Notes under the pieces: model-generated | The model's input: the letters and a program-made list of their open reading frames with translations, nothing else | The model's database searches: none | Told to the model about the DNA's origin: nothing | Assembly: GCF_015694465.1 (NCBI RefSeq) | Contig: NZ_JADQDO010000007.1 | Coordinates: forward strand, 124,001-188,000 | Reading direction: 5' to 3' | Length of the DNA: 64,000 nucleotides | Source of the DNA: Microvirga alba | Lineage (GTDB): Bacteria; Pseudomonadota; Alphaproteobacteria; Rhizobiales; Beijerinckiaceae | Position numbers and translations under genes: made by a program | Shown: positions 7,914 to 17,066 of the stretch, piece by piece | How the letters are laid out: each line of letters begins with the position of its first letter | How positions within the stretch are numbered: the stretch's first letter is position 1

Positions 7914-9068
7914 TCATGCTGCTTGGGCTGGCTCCGCAAGCTCCGTTTCCACGGCAGCCAGCCCCTCCTCCATGTTGGCTTCGTGCTCGAAACCCAGATC
8001 GCCGACCGTGTCCCAGATTCCGAGCAGATGAAGAACGTCGCGCACACGAGGGCAGCCGTCGCCAGGGGAAAGAGCCGGAATTCCCCGTGCTGCGAGCTTA
8101 CGTCGGACCGTGGCACAGAGTGCTGCACTGGGCCGTCCGTTCCCATGCACATGGATATCAACGAGGATGAACCGTCCGTCCGTCGTTCGACGACAGTCCG
8201 CAATTGCTCCAGGATCATGGAGCCACTCGATGTACGCTCGTGATCCAGTTGCGATGAGCGGCGGCAGTTGCTGGGCGGCACAATTTTGATAGCGCCGCCC
8301 GAGTGCGATCATTGCCTCACCCGTCGTCAGCACCGCAAAATCAGGATCATCTTTCGGAATTGGCGGCACAGCCGGAGGCCGATCCATCTTACTCACCCAG
8401 CGAGTGAAGAATGTTGCAAGGTCCGTCTTCGGCTGGAGATTTTCAACTGACTGGCGAATAGCTTGATCGGAGGCCGTCGAGACTACTCTACGGATCAGCG
8501 TAAGGGCGGCGTTCGCACTCTCAACCTGATCCACGCTGTAAATGCGGTCCAGGATGTTAGAGTGGACAAGGACGGAATCGAGACGGTGTGCGATCTCGAT
8601 GTGCTTAGCGGTGATTGGGCGGCTATAGTGCATCAATGCTCGAACGCGTGAGCGGTGCTCAGGACGCGTGTGCAACTCGACCAGCAGGCGGCAGGTCTCC
8701 TCAGAGAGAGGCTCGTTTCCAAGCTTTCCAAGCGTTCCGACCATTCCAGGGGCGGTTGGATAAAGGCACCGAACGATGTCACGAACTCGGCGGTGCAGGA
8801 TTGTGTAGCTGATGTTAACGAGGGGTTCGGGAAATCTGACTTCGTTATTCAGAGGACGAAGACGGGACGCGAGAACGTCAGGGCACTTGAGATCAAGTTC
8901 ACTGAGGACCAGGGCCATCGTTTGAGCGCGCAGCTTTGAAGCGGAAATGTAGCGGCGCAGTGTGCCGTTGACGACTTCATCGCACGCAACCAGTTTGTTT
9001 GTAATCCATCCGCTGATGGGCCGATGGTACCTGAATGGACGGGGTTGAAATGACGGGACCAAAAGCAT
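7914..9068 (-). CDS. Conserved hypothetical island protein (384 aa)
   Basis: A long, soluble protein that I cannot assign. The N-terminal 200 residues look helical. A C-terminal portion has the segment FAVLTTGEAMIALGRRYQNC followed by GSRAYIEWLHDPGAIADC and DGRFILVDIHVHGNGRP. It recalls hypothetical alphaproteobacterial proteins with an L.T..EM...GRR..NC motif and, distantly, PcfJ-like proteins; neither match can be confirmed here. No signal or membrane segment is seen. It is alone on the minus strand, convergent with the gene ending at 7777. Confidence 0.6.
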   Translation of the reverse strand: MLLVPSFQPRPFRYHRPISGWITNKLVACDEVVNGTLRRYISASKLRAQTMALVLSELDLKCPDVLASRLRPLNNEVRFPEPLVNISYTILHRRVRDIVRCLYPTAPGMVGTLGKLGNEPLSEETCRLLVELHTRPEHRSRVRALMHYSRPITAKHIEIAHRLDSVLVHSNILDRIYSVDQVESANAALTLIRRVVSTASDQAIRQSVENLQPKTDLATFFTRWVSKMDRPPAVPPIPKDDPDFAVLTTGEAMIALGRRYQNCAAQQLPPLIATGSRAYIEWLHDPGAIADCRRTTDGRFILVDIHVHGNGRPSAALCATVRRKLAARGIPALSPGDGCPRVRDVLHLLGIWDTVGDLGFEHEANMEEGLAAVETELAEPAQAA

Positions 9069-9211
9069 CTCCGTTGCAGTTGCGGATACCTCACGCTCCC
9101 ACCGATCCGAAATCTGTCAAATAATTTTTGGCCTGCCGTCCTTGATCATCTGGGCGCGTCCGCTGGTCGCTGCTATCTCTACCTTCCTTTGCGTAAGGCA
9201 GGTGCCAGCAG

Positions 9212-9679
9212 TTGCGGTTCTTTGTTTTCTTCAGCTTCCTTCTCGCTTCCCTTTCGGCCCAGGCCCAACCGATTGCCGGTCAGGCGAGCGTCATCGACGG
9301 AGACACTATCGAGATCGCCGGGACCCGCATCCGCCTGCACGGGATCGATGCGCCTGAAAGTGGTCAAATTTGCCAGGACGCGAGGGAGCGGAATTATCGC
9401 TGCGGCCAGCAAGCCGCTTTTGCATTGGCTGACTGGATTGGCCGGGCAACGGTCTCCTGCGAGCCGCGCGACACCGACAGATATGGCCGGGTCGTTGCAG
9501 TCTGTCGCGCCAGAGGCCAGGACATGAACCAGTGGATGGTTCGCGCCGGGTGGGCCATCGCCTATCGTGAGTACAGCCAAGAGTATGTCCCGGACGAACT
9601 AACCGCTCGGCGAGCCCGTGCGGGACTGTGGGACGGGACCTTCGTGCCGCCTTCAGAGTGGCGCAGAGGGCGACGATAA
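9212..9679 (+). CDS. Secreted thermonuclease (SNase-family) protein
   Basis: A 155-residue staphylococcal-nuclease-fold protein. A hydrophobic N-terminus (FFVFFSFLLASLSAQA) is a clear signal peptide with cleavage expected near AQA-QP. The mature part carries ASVIDGDTIEIAGTRIRLHG with the catalytic-loop D and R, GIDAPE, then DTDRYGRVVAVC with the second Arg, and GWAIAY. The family cleaves DNA and RNA using calcium, here presumably in the periplasm or outside the cell. The start is TTG at 9212 with AAGGCAGGT upstream. A broken related copy follows at 9738. Confidence 0.85.
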   Translation: MRFFVFFSFLLASLSAQAQPIAGQASVIDGDTIEIAGTRIRLHGIDAPESGQICQDARERNYRCGQQAAFALADWIGRATVSCEPRDTDRYGRVVAVCRARGQDMNQWMVRAGWAIAYREYSQEYVPDELTARRARAGLWDGTFVPPSEWRRGRR

Positions 9680-9737
9680 CCGTTGCCCGGCTTGTTGAGG
9701 AAGAGCGCTGAAGCTTCCTTGAGGCTGCCCCAACCGA

Positions 9738-10091
9738 TTGAGATTGCCTGAAATCGTATTCTGTTACATGAGATCGATACCCCAAGAGGGGCCAGATGCG
9801 TCAGGCTGCGACGGTCGAGATTACCGCTGTGGGCAGAAAGCCGCTTTTGCCTTGGCCGACTGGATCGGGAGGGCCACGGTGTCCTGCCTTCGGACTGATA
9901 CGGATCGTTATGGCCGGGACAGCCGCCCCGAGTGGGTGAAGTCGAAGGCCAAGCGCAAGCCTGAGCGAACCAAGAACGGCAGGGACATTTTCTCTCGGCT
10001 GGTTCAGCTACTTGCGCCAGCCTCCGTAGCTGCATCGCGAGAGGCTCCCAAAATCCGCTGGGCAGTGCTCGACCGGACTGTCATCCCGTAG
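9738..10091 (+). pseudogene. Truncated second thermonuclease copy
   Basis: The segment DYRCGQKAAFALADWIGRA followed by TVSC and DTDRYGRD closely repeats the middle of the thermonuclease just upstream (NYRCGQQAAFALADWIGRA, DTDRYGRV). The signal peptide, the GDT active-site half and the C-terminal strands are missing, and the sequence after DTDRYGRD is unrelated and low-quality. It looks like the remains of a tandem duplication. The remaining bases up to 10237 hold nothing else I can support. Confidence 0.7.
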
Positions 10092-10237
10092 TCGAGAAGG
10101 TGAAGTCCATCGACATCACCTTGACGCCAGTCTCGGACCTCGCCGGTGATGGCTCTGAGAGCAACGTCAAACTTTGATCCCCGCGCCAAATCAGGTACTG
10201 CTTCCAGCCATTGAGGGTCTGGGGCGCTGGGTACGGA

Positions 10238-11767
10238 ATGCCGATACTGAAATGGTTAACGAGGGACGACGACATCAGGGCTGCCGGGAGCGTGCCCTAT
10301 CGCCTACTGGAGGAAGTCCCCGGCCTCGGCTACGGCGACCGCGATACCGGCAACATGCTCATCCAGGGCGACAATCTCGATGCCTTGAAGGCGCTGCTGC
10401 CGTTCTACGCTGGGCAGGTCAAGTGCATCTACATCGACCCACCCTACAATACCCGGTCGGCCTTCGAGCATTACGACGACAATCTGGAACACAGCCAATG
10501 GCTGGCGATGATCTGGCCCCGGCTGGAATTGCTGCGCGAATTGCTGGCCGAAGACGGCAGCATCTGGGTCAGCATCGACGACAATGAGGGGCATTACCTC
10601 AAGGTCGTGATGGATGAGGTGTTTGGGCGGCGGAACTTTCTGGCTGAGATCATTTGGCAGAAGCGCACGTCAAGAGAGAACCGGGCGGCTATAGGATCAT
10701 CGCACGACGCGCTCTTGATCTATGGCAAGATGTCGGCCCAAGAATGGAAATCTGTTCGGAACCCGCTGCCTCCCAACGACAAGGGTTATTCCAACATCGA
10801 CAATGACCCGCGAGGTCCGTGGCGCTCGATCCCTTTCTCGGCCCAAGGGTATCGCCCCAATCAGATGTATATAATCACATCACCCAACTGCACTCGGCAT
10901 GAGCCGCCACGCGGACGCTGCTGGGGAGCGACCGAGCCCGTGTTTCTTCAGTATCTTGCGGAAGGCAGGGTCTATTTCCCGAAAGGTGGCAGCGGCAAGC
11001 CCCGTATCAAGCAATACATGGGCGAAGAGGCCGGACTGGTGCCGATGTCCCTTTGGTTGGCGGAAGAAGTCGGCACCACGGAGGCATCCAAGCGAGAAAT
11101 CCTTGACCTGTTCAGCGACGAAAGCCCGTTCGGCACTCCCAAACCCGAACGCCTGATGCAGCGGATCATCCACATCGCCAGCAAACCCGGCGAACTCGTA
11201 TTGGACAGTTTCCTGGGCTCCGGCACCACGGCGGCAGTCGCCCACAAGATGGGCCGTCGATACATCGGCATCGAGATGGGCGACCATGCCGTAACCCACT
11301 GCCAGCCGCGCCTCAAGAAGGTCGTGGACGGCGAACAGGGTGGCATTTCCGGGGCCGTGAACTGGAAGGGCGGCGGTGGCTTCCGCTATTTCCGGCTCGG
11401 CGCATCGGTGTTCGACGAGACCGGGCAGATACGTCCCGACATCGAGTTTCCCGTACTCGCCGCTCATGTGTGGTTTTCGGAAGTCCGGTCGCCATGGTCC
11501 AAGCCCGATCCGCTGTCGCCGGTGCTCGGCGTCCATGATGGCTGCGCCTATGCCTTGCTCTACAACGGCATTCTGGGCGACAAGTCGGCCAGCGGCGGCA
11601 ATGTACTGACGAAGAAGACACTCGCCGTGATCCGTAGCGCGCTGCCCGAGGACTTTGCCGGTCCCGTTACCGTGTACGGAGAACGCTCGGCCCTGTCCGA
11701 TGCGTCTCTGCTGCGCGAGCAGATCACCTTCAAGCAGACCCCCTATGACGTGAAGGCTCGGGCGTGA
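10238..11767 (+). CDS. mod: Type III restriction-modification system methyltransferase subunit (Mod)
   Basis: A 509-residue adenine-specific DNA methyltransferase of the beta class, with motif IV (IYIDPPYNT, DPPY at residues 67-70) before motif I (LDSFLGSGTT, about residues 322-330). The N-terminal MLIQGDNLDALKALLP and the SIWVSIDDNE motif are typical of type III Mod proteins. The middle region, about residues 130-290, would hold target recognition. The ATG at 10238 is preceded by GGGTACGGA; an upstream TTG at 10211 is less likely. Its stop overlaps the start of the restriction subunit by one base, so the two are co-translated. Mod alone modifies; with Res it restricts. Confidence 0.93.
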   Translation: MPILKWLTRDDDIRAAGSVPYRLLEEVPGLGYGDRDTGNMLIQGDNLDALKALLPFYAGQVKCIYIDPPYNTRSAFEHYDDNLEHSQWLAMIWPRLELLRELLAEDGSIWVSIDDNEGHYLKVVMDEVFGRRNFLAEIIWQKRTSRENRAAIGSSHDALLIYGKMSAQEWKSVRNPLPPNDKGYSNIDNDPRGPWRSIPFSAQGYRPNQMYIITSPNCTRHEPPRGRCWGATEPVFLQYLAEGRVYFPKGGSGKPRIKQYMGEEAGLVPMSLWLAEEVGTTEASKREILDLFSDESPFGTPKPERLMQRIIHIASKPGELVLDSFLGSGTTAAVAHKMGRRYIGIEMGDHAVTHCQPRLKKVVDGEQGGISGAVNWKGGGGFRYFRLGASVFDETGQIRPDIEFPVLAAHVWFSEVRSPWSKPDPLSPVLGVHDGCAYALLYNGILGDKSASGGNVLTKKTLAVIRSALPEDFAGPVTVYGERSALSDASLLREQITFKQTPYDVKARA

Positions 11768-14406
11768 TGGAACTCAAGACCTATCAATCGCAGACACTCG
11801 ACACGCTGCGGCGGTTCCTCACCAAGGCCCGCGTGGAAGGCCCCAGCGCGGCCTATGGGGCCATTGTTGCTGAACCCGAGATGGCGAGACGCCTCAAAGG
11901 CTTCGCAGGCTCCTACAAGGCCCTGAACGGTCTGGATGAGACGCCCTATGCCTGCCTGCGGCTGCCGACCGGTGGCGGTAAGACGGTACTCGCTGCTCAT
12001 TCCGTTAACATCGCCAAGGAGACGTGGATCGAACGCGACTTCCCGCTGGTGCTGTGGCTGGTGCCGACGACCACCATTCGCAAACAGACGGTGGACGCGC
12101 TCAAGAACCCCCGGCACCCGTATCGTGCCGCCCTGGACGAAGCGTTTTCCGGTCGGGTGCGGGTGTTCGACATCGGCGACTTCACCCAACTCCTGCCGCA
12201 TGACCTGCACTCGAACTGCTGTGTCGTGGTCGGCACGATCCAGACGCTGCGCGTGAAGGACACCGATGGCCGTAAGGTCTATGCCCACCATGAAATGCTG
12301 GAGCCGCACTTCACCGGCGTACCTGACAAGATGCCGGGGCTGGAGACCATAGAAGACGGCAAGGGTGCGGGCACGATCAAGTTCTCGTTTGCCAACCTGA
12401 TGCACCTGCACCGCCCGCTGATGATCGTTGACGAGGCGCACAAGGCCGTCACCGGGCTGTCTCGGGATATGCAGAACCGCGTGAACCCGACCGCGATCAT
12501 CGAGTTCACTGCGACCCCGCGCGCCAACTCCAACATTCTGCATTCGGTCTCGGCTCAGGAACTCAAAGACGAGGAAATGATCAAGCTGCCGGTCATGCTC
12601 GCCGAGCATCAGACATGGCAGGCTGCCGTGACCGGCGCGATCTCGAAGCGGGCCGAGCTTGCCGAGGACGCGGGTCGGGAGCGTGATTACATCCGCCCCA
12701 TAGTCCTATTCCAAGCCCAGAACAAGGACGAGGAAGTCACCGTCGCCGTGCTCAGGCAGCACCTGATCGACGTGGAGGGTATCGAGGAGCACCGCATCGC
12801 CGTTGCCACCGGCGACCAGCGCGACCTCGACGGCATCAACCTGTTCGACCCCGACTGCCCGATTGATTTCATCATCACCGTGGAGGCGCTGAAAGAGGGC
12901 TGGGACTGCTCCTTCGCCTATGTCTTCTGCTCGGTCGCCAACATCCACAGCGCCACCGATGCCGAGCAGCTACTGGGGCGGGTGCTGCGCATGCCCTATG
13001 CGAAGAAGCGGTCGATCCCGTCGCTCAACCGCGCCTATGCCAACCTGACATCGAAGTCGTTTTCGGAGGCCGCGCACGCGCTGAAAGACCGGCTCGTCGC
13101 CATGGGCTTCGAGGAAGGCGAGGCTGAGGACAACATCCTGCCCGAGCAGCTTGACCTGACCGAAGGGCTGTTCGGCCATGCTCGCCGACCGCAGTCGAGT
13201 GTCACCGTGTCGCTTGACGCCGACCCCGCTGCCGTGAAGGAACTGGAAGCTGCCGCGCCGTCCAAGGTCCGGGTGACAATCGGGGACGACGGCAAGGCCG
13301 TGGTCAAGATCACCGGCTTCCTCAGCCCTGCTGAGAAAGAGAAGCTGATCGCAGCACTACCGGAGACGGAAGCAGACGGCTTCTCCGAACAGGTCGCCAG
13401 CTACGAGGCCGAGCATCTGCACCAAGCCTCGCCTGCCGAGCGGGGCGAGACCTTCACCGTCCCGGCGCTGATGGCGTGGGTGCAGGGCGAGCTTGAACTC
13501 GCCGACACCGACATCCTCATGGAATATCACGACTGGTCGCTCACCGACCATTCGCCGAAGCTGGAGGCCAAGGACTTCGCCATACAGGCCACGGCGGACA
13601 CATTCGAGATCGACATCGACCAACAACGGCTGTTCGTGAAGCACGCCGACCAGAGCGCCCAACTCCTGCTCGACATCTCGGTTGAGGGGTGGAGCGATCA
13701 GACGCTGGTGCTGTTTCTCGACCGGCAGGTGCGCGACAAGTTCATCGGACAGGGGGAACTGGTACGCTGGCTGACCGAGTTGGTGAACTACCTCACCGGC
13801 CCGCGCAACATCCCGTTGTCGGCGCTGATGCAGTGCAAGTATCCGCTGGCCCGCAAGGTCAAGGAGCGTATCGCCGACATCCGGGCCAACGAACGCGAGG
13901 GCGTCTATCAACGCTCGCTGTTTGCCCCGGAGGCCAAGCCCGAAATCTCCTTCGACAACGGCTTCGTGTTCACGGGCGACATGTTCGCCGGTGTCCGCAC
14001 CTATCGCGGTTCCTATCGGTTCTCCAAGCACTTCACCGGCTGGGATCAGGTCGCAGCCTTCGACGGCGCTGACGACGGCGAGGAACTGAACTGCGCCAAG
14101 ATGCTGGACAGCCTGCCCGAGGTCAAACACTGGGTCAGGAACGTGCCCCGTCACCCCGGCGCGTTCTGGCTGCCGACGGCATCAGGGAAGTTCTACCCCG
14201 ACTTTGTGGCGGAACTGACCGATGGCCGCATCCTCGCGGTCGAATACAAGGGCGCGCACCTGACTGATGCCGCCGACACCGACGAGAAACGCGCCATCGG
14301 GACGCTATGGGAGAAGGCCAGCGGCGGCAAGGGTCTGTTCCTGATGGCCGAAAAGCAGGTGGACGGGAAGGATGTGCGGGGGCAGATGCTGGCGAAGGTT
14401 CGATGA
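11767..14406 (+). CDS. res: Type III restriction enzyme Res subunit (helicase/endonuclease)
   Basis: An 879-residue SF2 helicase-nuclease. Walker A is LPTGGGKT (about residues 66-73), followed by the DEAH box in IVDEAHK (about 222-225), motif III FTATPRAN, and motif VI EQLLGRVLRMP. Near the C-terminus KFYPDFVAEL...LAVEYKG gives the PD...ExK nuclease residues. The protein has the usual length, and all key residues are present, so the system should be active. The ATG at 11767 shares a base with the Mod stop (TGATG). Type III enzymes need two head-to-head unmodified sites and cut about 25 bases away. Confidence 0.93.
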   Translation: MELKTYQSQTLDTLRRFLTKARVEGPSAAYGAIVAEPEMARRLKGFAGSYKALNGLDETPYACLRLPTGGGKTVLAAHSVNIAKETWIERDFPLVLWLVPTTTIRKQTVDALKNPRHPYRAALDEAFSGRVRVFDIGDFTQLLPHDLHSNCCVVVGTIQTLRVKDTDGRKVYAHHEMLEPHFTGVPDKMPGLETIEDGKGAGTIKFSFANLMHLHRPLMIVDEAHKAVTGLSRDMQNRVNPTAIIEFTATPRANSNILHSVSAQELKDEEMIKLPVMLAEHQTWQAAVTGAISKRAELAEDAGRERDYIRPIVLFQAQNKDEEVTVAVLRQHLIDVEGIEEHRIAVATGDQRDLDGINLFDPDCPIDFIITVEALKEGWDCSFAYVFCSVANIHSATDAEQLLGRVLRMPYAKKRSIPSLNRAYANLTSKSFSEAAHALKDRLVAMGFEEGEAEDNILPEQLDLTEGLFGHARRPQSSVTVSLDADPAAVKELEAAAPSKVRVTIGDDGKAVVKITGFLSPAEKEKLIAALPETEADGFSEQVASYEAEHLHQASPAERGETFTVPALMAWVQGELELADTDILMEYHDWSLTDHSPKLEAKDFAIQATADTFEIDIDQQRLFVKHADQSAQLLLDISVEGWSDQTLVLFLDRQVRDKFIGQGELVRWLTELVNYLTGPRNIPLSALMQCKYPLARKVKERIADIRANEREGVYQRSLFAPEAKPEISFDNGFVFTGDMFAGVRTYRGSYRFSKHFTGWDQVAAFDGADDGEELNCAKMLDSLPEVKHWVRNVPRHPGAFWLPTASGKFYPDFVAELTDGRILAVEYKGAHLTDAADTDEKRAIGTLWEKASGGKGLFLMAEKQVDGKDVRGQMLAKVR

Positions 14407-14455
14407 CCATCGTCGGCGCAGCGGGGCTGTCGCAGTGGGCCGTCAGTTTCTGGCG

Positions 14456-14493
14456 AACTAACTTTCCCGCCCACTCCGGCTCCTCGCCTGAGT
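14456..14493. repeat. Intergenic cargo repeat, copy A
   Basis: A 38-bp unit starting AACTAACTTTCCCGCC that matches 18987-19024 with a single difference, and a more diverged copy at 15790. It lies in the gap between the convergent res gene and the 271-residue hypothetical gene. The preceding bases CCGTCAGTTTCTGG also recur upstream of copy B. Confidence 0.8.
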
Positions 14494-14503
14494 GTGACTG
14501 CGA

Positions 14504-15319
14504 TCAGTGCATCTGAGGCTCGCCCTGGTCCCGTGGCAGCAGTTGGCGTGACTGCCTGACAAATTCCTCGACGATTGTACGACGTTCGTCGTTCAGCCAT
14601 GTGACTCGCCACTTGAATAGCTTGGGTCCAACAGAATCGATCATCACGAGCCCGCGCCTGTGATCGCCCAGATTCAATTCAACTCCGAGAGCGTGCGCTC
14701 CAAAGGACGTATCCGAGTAGGGCCGCACACCCTGATGGCTCCCATGAAGTTGCCGCAGAGTGCTGTCCAATTCCCGTCTGGCCACCATCTCCGGAGGTGC
14801 AGCGATATCTGCTTTATAAACATAGAGCGTCGCCTCGACCCTTGGCCCAGAGTACCCGACGCAATACCCAAGGCCGGACTGCTCACGTTCGAAATCCCTG
14901 AACGCGGAATAGTCCAGTCCAGCAATCTTGAACGGAAAGGCCAGCGCGAGACTTGGATCGATATGGATCACGTAGGGGGTTGGAACAGCGTCTAGCAGAT
15001 GCTGAGGAGTGGAGAAGAAGTAGCTGACCTTCTCACCGACGACTTCTGTCGGCGTGAGGGCGACCCTCTGAAGCCCCAGACGAAAGAGCACCTTTCCTGC
15101 TTCTTCGTGAAGTTCGCGAGCGAGGATGCGCCAGAAGATTTCGCTTCCTTGGGCATAGCCCCCACCCTTCTGGAGTAGAGATAATGTGATCTCCGCTGCC
15201 CGTGAGACCCCGTGCGGGTCCCCCGTTAGGATGGAGATTGGATCGGTTCGTGTGCCAGCGCCATCCCCAACGGGTAAGTCAACTTTGAAGTCGCGTAAGA
15301 ATGCGTCACGCAGGCTCAT
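14504..15319 (-). CDS. Hypothetical protein (271 aa)
   Basis: Not recognised. A soluble protein with no signal peptide or membrane helix. The N-terminal part (MSLRDAFLRDFKVDLPVGDG) could be an interaction domain. The middle, GYCVGYSGPRVEATLYVYKA, reads as alternating strands, and the tail is helical (RRTIVEEFVRQSRQLLP). It is convergent with the type III system, and its own promoter side faces 15320-15498. It lies between repeat copies A and B, so it is probably a separate cargo gene, possibly defensive given its neighbours. Confidence 0.55.
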   Translation of the reverse strand: MSLRDAFLRDFKVDLPVGDGAGTRTDPISILTGDPHGVSRAAEITLSLLQKGGGYAQGSEIFWRILARELHEEAGKVLFRLGLQRVALTPTEVVGEKVSYFFSTPQHLLDAVPTPYVIHIDPSLALAFPFKIAGLDYSAFRDFEREQSGLGYCVGYSGPRVEATLYVYKADIAAPPEMVARRELDSTLRQLHGSHQGVRPYSDTSFGAHALGVELNLGDHRRGLVMIDSVGPKLFKWRVTWLNDERRTIVEEFVRQSRQLLPRDQGEPQMH

Positions 15320-15498
15320 GTTCAGTCCACAGTCTACAGCACATCACGGATATCGACATGTTATCTGGCGCGAGCGCTGCTTCCATCGGAATTTATTTTC
15401 ATGGCGAACGATGAGCGAGATCGCGATGTGGTAAACGAGGCAACCTCTCTGTCTGGAAAGAATCCGCTTGCGGCTTCCTGGTAGACCTCCTCAGTTCG

Positions 15499-15711
15499 CT
15501 AGATAATTACGTCGCCACCATCGTAGATCGCCGTGCCATTCTCATAGGTGATGAGGTCCTTCCACATCGTCACCACTACGGTCTTCCCATCGGGGCTCCG
15601 AGCGGACCAACTCCAGCGAGGATTTCGACCGGCTGCTCCGAAATAGGCGAAAGCCGCGTTCACTCCTGTCATCCTATCCTCATAGCTGGAGAGCATCAGC
15701 GCATTCGGCAC
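15499..15711 (-). pseudogene. Short hypothetical gene or gene fragment (70 codons)
   Basis: The frame contains PRWSWSARSPDGKTVVVTMWKD, which looks like part of a known hypothetical family whose members start with a similar RWSWGARR..G.VFLRVW.D strand pair. In that family the protein continues well beyond this point, whereas here the frame stops soon after (YDGGDVII). The start is unclear: GTG at 15711 or ATG at 15696, neither with a good ribosome site. It is best read as a truncated remnant. Confidence 0.4.
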
Positions 15712-15789
15712 GGCTTGAGGATCGTACCTACTTCATTGGCCGTCAATTTCTGGACCCGCCCCACCTCAGCCGTCGCTCTATTTTTTCCG

Positions 15790-15836
15790 AACTAACTTTC
15801 TCGCCAAACCGCTCCGACCCGAGTTCGGCTAATGGT
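15790..15836. repeat. Intergenic cargo repeat, copy B
   Basis: AACTAACTTTCTCGCC followed by a degenerate middle and GAGTTCGGCTAATGGT. It matches copy C at both ends (AACTAACTTTC and GAGTTCGGCT-ATGGT) with substitutions and a small deletion between. It lies immediately before the stop of the 246-residue membrane protein gene. Confidence 0.7.
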
Positions 15837-15841
15837 ACCGA

Positions 15842-16582
15842 TCAAGAATTCGGCTTTGCCATCCACTTCTTAATGTCCGTCAAACTAACTACGAACACCG
15901 GCTGCTCCAGAGAGCCTCTTTCCGTCCAAGACCCCTCCGAGAAGCCCTTCGTGGACGATTCACTGAACCCTGCATCGAACTCGACAATGTCGCCTGAACT
16001 AAGTTCGGCCACCTTGTTGTAGACCAGCGTTCCTGATTTCAGCCCGGTGGCATGGTATGTAATGTTCATACCTTCATAGTTAGAGACCAGTTCAATCTCA
16101 GCCCAATCCCCACCCTGGTTTGTGGCGATCTTGGCCACGCGCCCGATCCATCTGGTTGCCGTTAGGCCCTCTTGCTTTGAGTAGTTGATCGTCCATTGGT
16201 TAGCGGCATTCCAAACAGCCGATTTTTTGATCTCGTTAGGAGCCGCTGCATACTGCTGAGCAAACTCCAACCTCTTCGTTTCGAAGGTCCGCTGAGCAAC
16301 GCCGTAGGCATCTTTGAAGGAAACTTGCTTTTCGGTCCGATTGCTGACTGTGGCAGCTTTCGTCTGCCCTGTCGGCGCGACAAACCTGACCGGGGTGAGG
16401 AGCCAGTGGTTTTTGTCCTCTGGAGCCAAATCACCGTAATTGAAGATGATGAATCCGGCAGCGATGAAACTCATGATTCCTCCCGCCAAGATGTTCGATG
16501 GGCCAGATTTTTTAGTCCAAAGGCCAATTACGATGCTTATGATGGTGATCTGAGCGAAGAAAACGATCCAGAAGCTGCTCAC
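15842..16582 (-). CDS. Hypothetical membrane-anchored protein (246 aa)
   Basis: Not recognised by family. Two N-terminal transmembrane helices are clear: FWIVFFAQITIISIVIGLW (about residues 4-22) and a second around residues 30-47 (NILAGGIMSFIAAGFIIF). A polar domain of about 190 residues follows, ending in strands (EQPVFVVSLTDIKKWM). The architecture of two short helices plus a soluble domain fits an inner-membrane sensor or effector. It diverges from the XRE regulator, and the shared intergenic region holds a palindrome at 16624-16641. Confidence 0.6.
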   Translation of the reverse strand: MSSFWIVFFAQITIISIVIGLWTKKSGPSNILAGGIMSFIAAGFIIFNYGDLAPEDKNHWLLTPVRFVAPTGQTKAATVSNRTEKQVSFKDAYGVAQRTFETKRLEFAQQYAAAPNEIKKSAVWNAANQWTINYSKQEGLTATRWIGRVAKIATNQGGDWAEIELVSNYEGMNITYHATGLKSGTLVYNKVAELSSGDIVEFDAGFSESSTKGFSEGSWTERGSLEQPVFVVSLTDIKKWMAKPNS

Positions 16583-16623
16583 CTGACCCTCCAGCGTACC
16601 CTGTTACAAGATTTGCGTACGAA

Positions 16624-16641
16624 TATGGATTATTGTCCATA
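16624..16641. promoter_or_regulatory. Palindromic operator candidate in divergent promoter
   Basis: A perfect inverted repeat, TATGGA-TTATTG-TCCATA, lies between the divergent membrane protein gene (start 16582) and the XRE regulator gene (start 16676). Half-sites of 6 bp separated by 6 bp suit a dimeric XRE repressor, most simply the one encoded next to it. Confidence 0.55.
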
Positions 16642-16675
16642 GGTCAGTTTGGCAAGTTCGGTTTCGGTCTGCTGT

Positions 16676-16903
16676 ATGGATATCCAGCAGATCGTTGCCA
16701 GGAATGTGCGCCGCTATCGTCTCGCGGCGGGGCTGTCGCAGTGGCAGCTTGTGGATAGGCTGGAAGCTCTGGACGCCGACCTTGGGGTTGATCAGGCGTA
16801 TCTCTCCCATCTGGAGAATGGCCGTAAGAACCCGACTCTCACGACGCTTTGGTACATTTCAGAGGCGCTGGGAGTGAAGATCGAGCAGATCGTGAAAGAA
16901 TAG
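16676..16903 (+). CDS. Small XRE-family HTH regulator (75 aa)
   Basis: A single-domain helix-turn-helix protein: NVRRYRLAAGLSQWQLVDRL gives helices 1-2, VDQAYLSHLENGRKNPTLTT the recognition helix region, and LWYISEALGVKIEQIV the last helices. The size matches C-protein-like and phage-type regulators that control adjacent toxic or restriction genes. I chose the ATG at 16676 because an upstream start would add nine non-family residues. The next gene on the strand is TcmP, 163 bases on, so it may regulate the TcmP/Gp37 pair and itself through the palindrome at 16624. Confidence 0.85.
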   Translation: MDIQQIVARNVRRYRLAAGLSQWQLVDRLEALDADLGVDQAYLSHLENGRKNPTLTTLWYISEALGVKIEQIVKE

Positions 16904-17066
16904 CGTCGTTGCGTCCACTTAGACTAACAGTTGAAGAATAGGAGTGGCCTGAGCGCCGAAGCTTCCCATCCTCGCAAAGGTTGTGGGTAGAGTTGCCCTC
17001 ACCCCCGCGTTCCACTTTTGTTCGCATCAGACGCCCTCTATCTTCCCAGAGTGTAGGGAGTCGATG

